This document shows positions 1-5,725 of a stretch of DNA of 6,704 bases, piece after piece (within the stretch, counting starts at the first letter, position 1; each line of letters starts with the position of its first letter). Under the pieces are notes generated by a model that had not been told where the DNA came from, searched no databases, and saw only the letters and a program-made list of their open reading frames with translations. The stretch is from Desulfobacterales bacterium. GTDB taxonomy: Bacteria; Desulfobacterota; Desulfobacteria; Desulfobacterales; JAHIVH01. The translations under genes and the position numbers were made by a program. Location: positions 1-6,704 of the forward strand of contig JAGVHJ010000492.1 in assembly GCA_020056645.1 (NCBI GenBank), in the 5' to 3' direction.

Positions 1-16
1 CGTAATTGCGTCCGGT

Positions 17-484
17 CTAAATAATTTCAATCAACTCGTAACATCGTTTGCCGGCAGGAGCCTGAAGAACGATTTCATCTCCAGAGGTTTTTCCAAGAAT
101 GGCTTTTCCGAGGGGAGAAGAGACCGAAATTTTCCCTTTATCGATATCCGACTCATCCTGCCCAACCAGCTGATAGGTGAACGACTCTCCCGTATCCACA
201 TTTTCAAGAACCACCGTGGATGCGAATACCGCTTTATCTTTGGGAAGCGTACTCGGGTCAATCACTTCGGCATTGACGACTTTGTATTCAAGCTCCGCGA
301 TACGGCCTTCAAGAAACGACTGTCGCTCCTTGGCCGCGTCAAATTCGGCGTTTTCAGATAGGTCGCCGTGGGCCCTGGCGATTTCTATGGCTTTGATATT
401 CTTTGGGCGCTCCACCTGTTTTAAATGCTGAAGCTCCTTCTTTAAGGCCTCATGTCCTTCTTTTGTAATGGGTACTCGTTCCAA
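17..484 (-). CDS. greA: Transcription elongation factor GreA
   Basis: GreA binds the secondary channel of RNA polymerase and stimulates cleavage of the backtracked RNA 3' end, so that stalled complexes restart. The 155-residue product is close to the usual ~158. The N-terminal coiled coil spans about residues 8-75. Its tip carries GDLSENAE, placing the two acidic residues known to coordinate the catalytic Mg2+ at D41 and E44. The C-terminal FKBP-like domain (about 80-155) includes ISVSSPLGKAILGK. The start is TTG at 484-482: MERVPITKEG aligns with the normal GreA N-terminus, no ATG lies nearby, and a purine-rich stretch with GAGG (489-492) and AGGAG (496-500) precedes it. The gene follows a strong terminator, so it is probably transcribed from its own promoter within roughly 485-545; only weak promoter-like boxes are seen there. 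The stop is TAG. GreB is less likely because the start and central motif are GreA-like. Confidence 0.97.
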   Translation of the reverse strand: MERVPITKEGHEALKKELQHLKQVERPKNIKAIEIARAHGDLSENAEFDAAKERQSFLEGRIAELEYKVVNAEVIDPSTLPKDKAVFASTVVLENVDTGESFTYQLVGQDESDIDKGKISVSSPLGKAILGKTSGDEIVLQAPAGKRCYELIEII

Positions 485-500
485 CTCCCCTCGCGCTCCT
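485..500 (-). promoter_or_regulatory. Ribosome binding region deciding the TTG start of greA
   Basis: Read on the minus strand, AGGAG (496-500) lies 11 nt and GAGG (489-492) lies 4 nt before TTG at 484. The doubled purine-rich site supports use of the non-ATG codon. A run of nine T on the plus strand (A on the mRNA) lies directly upstream. Confidence 0.6.
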
Positions 501-519
501 TTTTTTTATTTTTTTGATT

Positions 520-532
520 GAGTGAATCGCTC
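520..532. repeat. Near-perfect 13-bp palindrome upstream of greA
   Basis: GAGTGA-A-TCGCTC is symmetric except for one position. It sits between the terminator and the greA ribosome binding site, where a greA promoter would be expected. The core TGAATCG recurs in both arms of the neighbouring terminator (562-568 inverted, 581-587 direct). It could be an operator or chance; nothing identifies a regulator. Confidence 0.3.
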
Positions 533-544
533 ATATACAGCGAA

Positions 545-590
545 GAAGAAAATAAGAAAATCGATTCACGGAACAACCGTTGAATCGATT
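545..590 (-). terminator. Rho-independent terminator after pssA
   Basis: On the minus strand a hairpin at 590-559 is formed by ten-base arms AATCGATTCA and TGAATCGATT, extended by CGG/CCG with one bulged base. It gives about 13 pairs closing a 5-nt loop. It is followed by the U-rich tail TTTTCTTATTTTCTTC (about 558-543). It lies 38 bp past the pssA stop, in the right orientation to end the psd-pssA message before greA. The first ten pairs contain few G or C, but the length and tail fit an intrinsic terminator. Confidence 0.75.
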
Positions 591-628
591 GTGGTTTGCT
601 GACACTCCTCTTCTCTGGTGATTATTAT

Positions 629-1393
629 CTACTGAATCTGATTATCCTTCACCTCCACATGGTGTCTGTGTTTATACCATCCGAAAATCAAGGAGAGCGG
701 GCCTGATACCATATAGATGATGGCGATGGTGAAAAAGGCCGCCTGAATCCGCTCAACGATGAATACAAATGTAAGAATCATGACAACAAACACACTGAAC
801 CGGATGCGTCTAAAGAGCTCCGCCTTTTTGAAGCTGTTGTACTTGATTGAGCTGACCATTAAAAAGGCAAGAATATAGAGCATGATGAGAATCATGACCG
901 GTTGATAGGTGAAGGAGAGATCGTATTTGGTGACGAACAGCACGATGGAGGCGCACATGCCCGCAGCCGCTGGAATGGGGAGTCCTTGAAAATATTCGCT
1001 TGAGATGACTCCTGACAGGGTGTTAAACCGGGCAAGCCTAAGGGCTCCACAGATGGTATACAAAAAGGCGGCGAGCCATCCGGTTTTCCCGAATCCCGTC
1101 AACATCCAGAGATAGATCATGAGAGCCGGGGCGAGTCCGAATGAAATCACATCAGCCAACGAATCGTACTCCACGCCGAATTTACTGGTGGTGTTTGTGG
1201 CCCGGGCGATCTTTCCATCCAGGGAATCAAACACCACGGCGATAAGAATGCTAACGGCCGCGGCTTCGTAGTGTTTGTTGATAGAGGCGATGATCGAATA
1301 AAACCCGCAAAAAGCATTGAGGGAGGTAAACAGATTGGGAAGGATGTAGATGCCTTTGCGAAGACGGTCTCCCTGACTCTTTTTCTTGTTCAT
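629..1393 (-). CDS. pssA: CDP-diacylglycerol-serine O-phosphatidyltransferase (PssA, membrane-embedded type)
   Basis: It condenses CDP-diacylglycerol with L-serine to give phosphatidylserine and CMP in the inner membrane, the step before Psd. The 254-residue protein has the full CDP-alcohol phosphatidyltransferase signature D-x2-DG-x2-AR-x8-G-x3-D-x3-D at residues 56-81 (D56, D59, G60, A63, R64, G73, D77, D81), which binds Mg2+ and the CDP-lipid. PNLFTSLNAFCGFYS (19-33) is typical of the PssA subfamily and argues against PgsA. Several hydrophobic helices follow (about 44-55, 84-115, 142-155, 165-181, 199-213, 218-238). The C-terminus is His/Lys-rich. It is the integral-membrane type, not the E. 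coli phospholipase-D-like PssA. Its ATG overlaps the psd TGA as ATGA (1390-1393). No well-placed Shine-Dalgarno sequence is seen, so translation is probably coupled to psd. Confidence 0.95.
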   Translation of the reverse strand: MNKKKSQGDRLRKGIYILPNLFTSLNAFCGFYSIIASINKHYEAAAVSILIAVVFDSLDGKIARATNTTSKFGVEYDSLADVISFGLAPALMIYLWMLTGFGKTGWLAAFLYTICGALRLARFNTLSGVISSEYFQGLPIPAAAGMCASIVLFVTKYDLSFTYQPVMILIMLYILAFLMVSSIKYNSFKKAELFRRIRFSVFVVMILTFVFIVERIQAAFFTIAIIYMVSGPLSLIFGWYKHRHHVEVKDNQIQ

Positions 1394-2061
1394 TTCATAA
1401 AGCCTAAGATTGAGGTTCCTGATTTAACCACGTCGCCGACAGATATGTTCATCTGGATCGTTTCCGGCAGGTAAACATCAAGCCGTGAGCCAAAGCATAT
1501 CAACCCGTAACGCTGGCCTTTTCTCAACACATTGCCCTTTGTCAATCCACAGATGATCCGACGGGCGATCAAACCTGCGATTTGTACGCAAGCATAGTGA
1601 ATATTTCCTTCGGTTTCAACAATTATCGCATTGTGTTCGTTATCTTTCGAGGCTTTATCAAGGCTTGCGTTGAAAAACTTCCCCGGAAAATAGCGGATAT
1701 CCTTGACAACACCCTCATGGGGAACCCGGTTGATATGGACATTGAAAACCGACATGAAAATGCTGATTTTCATGGCGCGGCCTTCTAAAAAATCGTTTTT
1801 TTCAACGAAATCGGCAAAAACAACCTTTCCATCCGCAGGGGAAACGACCGCGTTTTCATCGGCTGGAATCACTCTGTCTGGATCCCTGAAAAAAAAACAG
1901 ATGAACAGGGTTATGAAAATTCCTATCAACACCAGCCACTTAAACCCAACCATGGCAAGAACCAAGGTGGTCAACGCCGCGGTAAAAATAAAAGGATATC
2001 CGGCCTTCGCCACTGGATAGGCTGTCTGCTGGGGCTGATCGGACCACTCGAATGTTTTCAT
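1390..2061 (-). CDS. psd: Phosphatidylserine decarboxylase proenzyme (small, single-domain type)
   Basis: It decarboxylates phosphatidylserine to phosphatidylethanolamine at the inner membrane. It is a pyruvoyl enzyme made by self-cleavage. With the ATG at 2061 it has 223 residues, short compared with E. coli Psd (~320) and typical of the compact class. A hydrophobic N-terminal segment (about 20-58) should anchor it. SPADGKV (74-80) and FNVHINRVP (106-114) carry the Asp and His linked to self-processing. FGSRLDVYLP (190-199) holds the Gly191-Ser192 cleavage site, with Ser becoming the pyruvoyl group. An upstream in-frame GTG (2070) gives 226 residues but lacks a Shine-Dalgarno sequence, whereas the ATG has AGGTGG 5 nt ahead. 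It overlaps pssA by 4 bp, so the two PE-pathway enzymes form one unit. The gap to tsaB contains a candidate promoter. Confidence 0.95.
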   Translation of the reverse strand: MKTFEWSDQPQQTAYPVAKAGYPFIFTAALTTLVLAMVGFKWLVLIGIFITLFICFFFRDPDRVIPADENAVVSPADGKVVFADFVEKNDFLEGRAMKISIFMSVFNVHINRVPHEGVVKDIRYFPGKFFNASLDKASKDNEHNAIIVETEGNIHYACVQIAGLIARRIICGLTKGNVLRKGQRYGLICFGSRLDVYLPETIQMNISVGDVVKSGTSILGFMK

Positions 2062-2066
2062 GGGAG

Positions 2067-2072
2067 CCACCT
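2067..2072 (-). promoter_or_regulatory. Shine-Dalgarno AGGTGG deciding the psd start
   Basis: AGGTGG on the minus strand ends 5 nt before ATG 2061-2059. The upstream GTG (2070-2068) lies within this same motif and has no purine-rich site of its own, which favours the inner ATG. Confidence 0.7.
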
Positions 2073-2106
2073 GATAAATGAAAGGTTAACAGTAATTTTT
2101 AGACCT

Positions 2107-2133
2107 GTTATCAAATATATACGGTGATGTCAA
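2107..2133 (-). promoter_or_regulatory. Candidate sigma70 promoter for psd-pssA
   Basis: On the minus strand a perfect -35 hexamer TTGACA (2133-2128) is followed after 15 bp by GATAAC (2112-2107), which matches 4 of 6 bases of the -10 consensus. A frame shifted by two gives TAACAG at 17 bp, a poorer match. It lies in the 93-bp gap between tsaB and psd, leaving a leader of about 40 nt before the psd ATG. The short spacer is the weak point. Confidence 0.45.
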
Positions 2134-2154
2134 TCGTAAGCCCCCTTCTGATCC

Positions 2155-2838
2155 TTATTTTCTGAAATTCAATTCGGCATCCGATTTTCTGATATAAAGA
2201 GGGGCGAGACTCTCCACGGGGTCCCCCCCCCTTTTCTGGAGCCTTTCATATCCCAGAAAGCCCACAATGGATCCCCGAATGAGCGTTAAGGGGGGCGGGG
2301 CGAAGTGGGCCAGCGAACCCAGTCGTTTCCCAATGATATCCCGGTAGGCCGAAGCGCCGGACCCTGTGAAAATCACAGGGCCGTCCATATCGTTTCCAAT
2401 ATCTTCTGGAACGGTCAGGCGTTCTGGGCCGATGAGGGTCAATGCGTCATCCAGATACCGGTAAGTGGCCGTATAGACCTCTCCCCTTCTAGCGTCGATG
2501 ACCGGGCAGATCGCCATTGAAGAAAAGCGGAAAGGATAGCTCAGGGCTTCCAGGGTTGAAACGGCCGCGACCGGTTTGTTTAGAGCAAATGCAAGCCCCT
2601 TCACGGTGCTGACGCCTATTCTCAATCCTGTAAAGCTTCCTGGACCGGTTGTGACCGCCAATGCGTCCACCGACTCCAGGGAAGTCCCGGCCATGGCAAG
2701 CACATCACCGATGGTCTCGTGAAGCTGTTTGGAGTGGGTCTCTTGAGCGACGCACGTTTTTTCGGAAATGACCTGACCATTCTCAAGCAACGCCACACTC
2801 CTCGTCATGGTCGCCGTATCAACCGCCAATAACTTCAT
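2155..2838 (-). CDS. tsaB: tRNA threonylcarbamoyladenosine biosynthesis protein TsaB
   Basis: TsaB is the non-catalytic ASKHA-fold partner of TsaD. With TsaE it transfers the threonylcarbamoyl group made by TsaC to A37 of ANN-decoding tRNAs (t6A) in the cytoplasm. Its 227 residues match the family. MKLLAVDTAT (1-10) is the phosphate-1-like strand of the fold, HSKQL (35-39) is the usual helix, and GPGSFTGLRIG (65-75) is the family signature. CPVIDARRGEVYTA (111-124) and the C-terminal PLYIRKSDAE (213-222) also fit TsaB; TsaD would be longer, with metal-binding His residues. The ATG at 2838 lies 18 bp after the lon stop, with only a weak Shine-Dalgarno sequence (GATGG), suggesting it is read from the lon message. 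A run of nine G (codons 203-206, R-G-G-D) near the C-terminus is a potential slippage site. Confidence 0.95.
   Translation of the reverse strand: MKLLAVDTATMTRSVALLENGQVISEKTCVAQETHSKQLHETIGDVLAMAGTSLESVDALAVTTGPGSFTGLRIGVSTVKGLAFALNKPVAAVSTLEALSYPFRFSSMAICPVIDARRGEVYTATYRYLDDALTLIGPERLTVPEDIGNDMDGPVIFTGSGASAYRDIIGKRLGSLAHFAPPPLTLIRGSIVGFLGYERLQKRGGDPVESLAPLYIRKSDAELNFRK
2223..2231 (-). repeat. Nine-G homopolymer within tsaB
   Basis: The plus strand reads nine C in a row, which is G9 in the tsaB sense strand and is preceded by AAAA. It encodes part of Arg203-Gly204-Gly205-Asp206. Runs of this length are prone to replication slippage and sequencing error. The frame is intact as given, because the conserved TsaB C-terminus follows. 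Confidence 0.9.
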
Positions 2839-2856
2839 TCTAAAACCATCTATTGC

Positions 2857-5379
2857 TTATTTTTTTTGTTTTCGTGACGATCCCCGGCTCTCCTTTTCCA
2901 CCTTGACAGGCTTTTTCTTCCGGACCGTTTTTCCGGCCGGTTTCCGTTTGGTGGCGGTCGCCTTCCTGTATACATCTTCCGTAAGGGCGATGGAAAGGAC
3001 ATCGTTCATATGGCTTACCGGAACGAATTTGATGCAATTCTTTATGTTTTCAGGAATTTCATCCAGATCTTTCACATTCTTTTCGGGAAAAATAACGGTT
3101 TTTATCCCGGCCCTCATGGCCCCCAGGGCTTTTTCCTTCAGTCCGCCGATGGGAAGCACCCGGCCTCTCAACGTGATTTCTCCGGTCATGGCCACATCTT
3201 TGTTGACAGCAATGCCTGTCACCGAAGAGATCAACGCGGTGGCCATGGCGATACCCGCCGATGGCCCATCCTTTGGGATAGCGCCTGCCGGCACATGGAT
3301 ATGGGAATCGACTTGCTCCATGGCGTTGTGGTGCAGCCCGAAATTTTTTAAATTCGCCCGTGTATAGGTCATGGCGGCCCGCGCCGATTCCTGCATCACT
3401 TCCCCTAACTGGCCGGTCATGATCAGTTCACCCTTCCCTGGCAAATTGGAGGCTTCCACATAGAGCACTTCGCCGCCCGCATGGGTCCAAGCGAGCCCGG
3501 TGGAGAGCCCGACCTGGCTCACATCCTGATCCATTTCAGGCTGATATTTGGGAGAACCCAGGTATTTGTGGAGATTGTCCGGGGTGACCAAAACGACCCT
3601 TTTTTCCCCTTCCGCGATTTTTCTCGCTATTTTCCGGCAGATGGAGCCCAGCTCCCGCTCCAGGTTTCTCACGCCTGCTTCAGAAGTATATTCATTGATG
3701 ATAAGGGTAATGGCCTCCTGACTGATATCGACCATTTTTTTCTGAAGACCGTTCTCCTTGATCTGACGAGGCAGCAGATAGGTGTTCACAATATCCCGCT
3801 TTTCATCATAGGTGTATCCCGAGATGTTAATGATCTCCATCCGGTCTAGAAGCGCCGTTGGAATCGTATCCGTAATGTTCGCGGTCAGAATGAACATCAC
3901 CTTTGACAGGTCAAAGTTAAGGTTCAGATAATGATCGCTGAACTCGGAATTCTGCTCGGGATCGAGGGCCTCCAAAAGGGCGGAGGAGGGATCTCCCCGG
4001 TAATCCGAACCGATCTTGTCGATCTCATCCATCATGAAGACCGGATTGTTGGTCTCACACTGTTTCAATCCTTGGATCACCCGTCCCGGAAGCGCGCCGA
4101 TGTAAGTCCTTCGATGGCCCCTGATCTCGGCTTCATCTCGGATTCCACCCAGGGAAATGCGAACGAATTTACGCTTTATGGCCTTTGCGATGGCTTTTCC
4201 AAGAGAGGTTTTACCAACGCCGGGCGGCCCCACAAAACAGAGGATGGGCCCCTTCATCTTTGGATTCAATTTCCTCACGCTCAGATACTCAAGAATCCGG
4301 TCCTTGACCTTCTCAAGGCCATAGTGATCCTTGTCGAGCTGGGCCTTGGCAGCCTTGATATTATAAACATCCTTCGAAAATTTACTCCACGGCAGTTCGA
4401 CAAGCCAATCCAGATAGGTCCGGATGATAGAGGCCTCGGAGGAGTCGGCATGCATCTGGCCGAGCCGCTTGATCTGACGTTTGGCTTCAAGACCGGCCTC
4501 CTTGGGCAGCTTGGCTTTTGACACTTTTTTGGTGTATTCGGCGATCTCCTCGGACTTTTCGTCCCGCTCTCCCAGCTCTTTATGAATGGCCCGGACCTGC
4601 TCCCTCAGGTAATAGTCGCGCTGGGTCTTGGAGATTTCATCCCGGACATCCGATTGGATTTTGGCCTGAACTGCGGAGAGTTCGAGTTCTTTGGAAAGGA
4701 ATCCATTGACCTTCTGGAGTCTTTCGGTGGGGTCCAGGATCTCTAGAAGCACCTGGGCGTCCTCTACCTTGAGTTTGAGGTTGGACGCGACGATATCGGC
4801 CAATTTCCCTGGGTCTTTGATACTCTCAAGGATAATGCCGATATCTCCGGTCATCTCCCCCCGGAGGGCCAGAATCTTTTCGCTCTGCTCCCGGATGTTC
4901 CGCATCAAGGCCTCCACTTCTATGTTGATGGTCTCGACCGGCTTCTCTTCAATGACCTCTATCTCCACCGTGAAATAGGATTTCTTCTTTACATATTCCA
5001 GAACTCTTGCCTTACAGACCCCCTGGACCAGAGTCTTCATCCGGCCATCCGGCAATTTAAGCATCCGGAGGATCTTGGCGACCGTCCCCACCCGGTAGAT
5101 TTCATCCTCTTTTGGGGTTTCGATCACCGGATCTTTCTGAGCCGCGAGAAAAATAAACCGGTGCTGTTCCACGGCATCCTCAACCGCCTTTACGGATTTA
5201 TCCCGGCCAATAAACAACGGAAGCAACATATCCGTAAAAATAACCACGTCTCGCACGGGAAGCATCGGCAACGTGTTTGGAATCTCAACGCCTTCCTCGT
5301 TCTCTTCTTCAATTATGTTAATCAGATCATCATTGTCGGTTTCAGCCATTCCTATCGCCATCCTCACAACGCGCCTCAT
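2857..5379 (-). CDS. lon: ATP-dependent serine protease Lon (LonA)
   Basis: Lon is a cytoplasmic homohexamer that unfolds and degrades damaged and regulatory proteins using ATP. Numbering is from the ATG at 5379 (840 residues; E. coli Lon has 784). Residues 12-35 are acidic. The LON substrate-binding domain runs about 36-235 from LPMLPVRDVVIF. A helical/coiled-coil segment with YYLREQVRAIHKELGE covers about 236-330. The AAA+ module has Walker A GPPGVGKT (384-391) and Walker B VFMMDE (447-452). The protease domain (about 610-800) has catalytic Ser707 in PKDGPSAG and Lys750 in GGLKEK, 43 residues apart as in E. coli. A Lys/Arg-rich tail (about 805-840) is extra. In-frame starts also exist at GTG 5367, ATG 5361 and ATG 5349 (MAETDNDD). 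None has an ideal Shine-Dalgarno sequence, so the outermost ATG is given. tsaB follows 18 bp on. No sigma32 promoter was recognised. Confidence 0.97.
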   Translation of the reverse strand: MRRVVRMAIGMAETDNDDLINIIEEENEEGVEIPNTLPMLPVRDVVIFTDMLLPLFIGRDKSVKAVEDAVEQHRFIFLAAQKDPVIETPKEDEIYRVGTVAKILRMLKLPDGRMKTLVQGVCKARVLEYVKKKSYFTVEIEVIEEKPVETINIEVEALMRNIREQSEKILALRGEMTGDIGIILESIKDPGKLADIVASNLKLKVEDAQVLLEILDPTERLQKVNGFLSKELELSAVQAKIQSDVRDEISKTQRDYYLREQVRAIHKELGERDEKSEEIAEYTKKVSKAKLPKEAGLEAKRQIKRLGQMHADSSEASIIRTYLDWLVELPWSKFSKDVYNIKAAKAQLDKDHYGLEKVKDRILEYLSVRKLNPKMKGPILCFVGPPGVGKTSLGKAIAKAIKRKFVRISLGGIRDEAEIRGHRRTYIGALPGRVIQGLKQCETNNPVFMMDEIDKIGSDYRGDPSSALLEALDPEQNSEFSDHYLNLNFDLSKVMFILTANITDTIPTALLDRMEIINISGYTYDEKRDIVNTYLLPRQIKENGLQKKMVDISQEAITLIINEYTSEAGVRNLERELGSICRKIARKIAEGEKRVVLVTPDNLHKYLGSPKYQPEMDQDVSQVGLSTGLAWTHAGGEVLYVEASNLPGKGELIMTGQLGEVMQESARAAMTYTRANLKNFGLHHNAMEQVDSHIHVPAGAIPKDGPSAGIAMATALISSVTGIAVNKDVAMTGEITLRGRVLPIGGLKEKALGAMRAGIKTVIFPEKNVKDLDEIPENIKNCIKFVPVSHMNDVLSIALTEDVYRKATATKRKPAGKTVRKKKPVKVEKESRGSSRKQKK

Positions 5380-5389
5380 CAGGCGCGTT
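5368..5389 (-). promoter_or_regulatory. Perfect 9-bp hairpin over the lon start region
   Basis: On the lon sense strand the arms AACGCGCCT and AGGCGCGTT pair perfectly around the loop GATG. Six of the nine pairs are G-C. The ATG at 5379 lies in the loop, and the right arm contains the AGG that could serve GTG 5367 or ATG 5361. In mRNA it could hide the ribosome site; in DNA it is a good dyad operator. It does not match the CIRCE sequence of HrcA. Whether it acts at either level is unknown. Confidence 0.55.
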
Positions 5390-5398
5390 TAATCCTAA

Positions 5399-5412
5399 TT
5401 TATCAATAAAAA
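5399..5412. repeat. 14-bp direct repeat, copy 1 (lon side)
   Basis: TTTATCAATAAAAA is identical to 5570-5583 and in the same orientation. In both copies TTTACC follows after a short gap (8 bp here, 3 bp in the other). This copy lies in the predicted lon leader. Confidence 0.6.
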
Positions 5413-5432
5413 TCAAATGATTTACCATGCAA

Positions 5433-5448
5433 TACCCCGTATGGGATA
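5433..5448. repeat. Short imperfect inverted repeat at the predicted lon transcription start
   Basis: On the minus strand TATCCC and GGGGTA pair (one G-U) around the loop ATAC. It overlaps the predicted lon start point just downstream of the candidate -10 box, a usual place for an operator. It is short and may be chance. Confidence 0.25.
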
Positions 5449-5452
5449 GGTT

Positions 5453-5480
5453 ATAATAAAACATTATTTCCCTTTTACAA
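5453..5480 (-). promoter_or_regulatory. Candidate sigma70 promoter for lon-tsaB
   Basis: On the minus strand TTGTAA (5480-5475; 4 of 6 consensus) is followed after 16 bp by TATTAT (5458-5453; 5 of 6). The start would fall near 5446, giving a leader of about 65-95 nt that includes the hairpin at the lon start. The region is AT-rich, so chance matches are likely. Confidence 0.4.
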
Positions 5481-5569
5481 CAACAACCTTGCTTTTTTTC
5501 CACAATGCCGTTATCATTTCCTCCATAAATTCTTTAAGAAACAGGCGTAATCACTTAGTTTTATAAATT

Positions 5570-5583
5570 TTTATCAATAAAAA
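5570..5583. repeat. 14-bp direct repeat, copy 2 (pilD side)
   Basis: This is the second exact copy of TTTATCAATAAAAA, 171 bp from the first, upstream of the pilD leader. Its low complexity makes chance possible, but the exact 14-base match with a following TTTACC is notable. Confidence 0.6.
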
Positions 5584-5667
5584 AAGTTTACCTTGACCTA
5601 AAAAAAAGGACGCGGCTCCCACACCCCTGCTTGTCTGTTTTTTTCACCTTGCCAACACTCGGGAGGT

Positions 5668-5721
5668 ATGATGAATCCGCTCCATGACACCCTGATTCCG
5701 GCCAGTCAGAGGGCTAACTGA
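5668..5721 (+). CDS. Possible 17-codon leader peptide upstream of pilD
   Basis: The ORF encodes MMNPLHDTLIPASQRAN and stops with TGA 4 nt before the pilD ATG. GGGAGGT at 5661-5667 is the strongest Shine-Dalgarno sequence in the spacer; it sits only 1 nt before the first ATG but 4 nt before the second (5671). The pilD start itself has only GAGGG 12 nt away, so reinitiation after the leader could drive pilD translation. The leader and pilD share ATGAATCCGC as their opening bases, giving MNPLH and MNPHL. No attenuator is visible, and the peptide has no run of one amino acid. It could be chance, and transcription through it is unproven. Confidence 0.35.
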   Translation: MMNPLHDTLIPASQRAN

Positions 5722-5725
5722 AAAA

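Larger units (their letters stand above)
5380..5725. other. AT-rich divergent intergenic region between lon and pilD
   Basis: This 346-bp spacer separates two divergent genes. It holds the lon hairpin, a candidate lon promoter, the 14-bp repeat pair and a short leader ORF before pilD. A T7 run (5638-5644) and an A8 run (5601-5608) are present without convincing terminator stems. No convincing sigma70 or sigma54 promoter for pilD was found. TTGACC at 5593-5598 has no -10 at a usual distance, and TATGAT at 5667-5672 overlaps the leader start with only a weak -35 (TTCACC, 18-bp spacer). Confidence 0.6.

Noticed and set aside
3481..4521. Long plus-strand open frames opposite lon
   Set aside because: They lie entirely inside the clear lon coding region and their translations show no family motifs; they are shadow frames.
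5368..5389. CIRCE element of HrcA at lon
   Set aside because: The arms are AACGCGCCT, not TTAGCACTC, and the loop is 4 nt instead of 9.
5433..5480. Sigma32-type heat-shock promoter for lon
   Set aside because: TCCCATAC resembles the CCCCATNT box, but no CTTGAAA-like -35 lies 11-17 bp upstream.
5601..5644. Terminator pair around the A8 and T7 runs in the lon/pilD spacer
   Set aside because: The bases between them do not form a stable stem next to either run.
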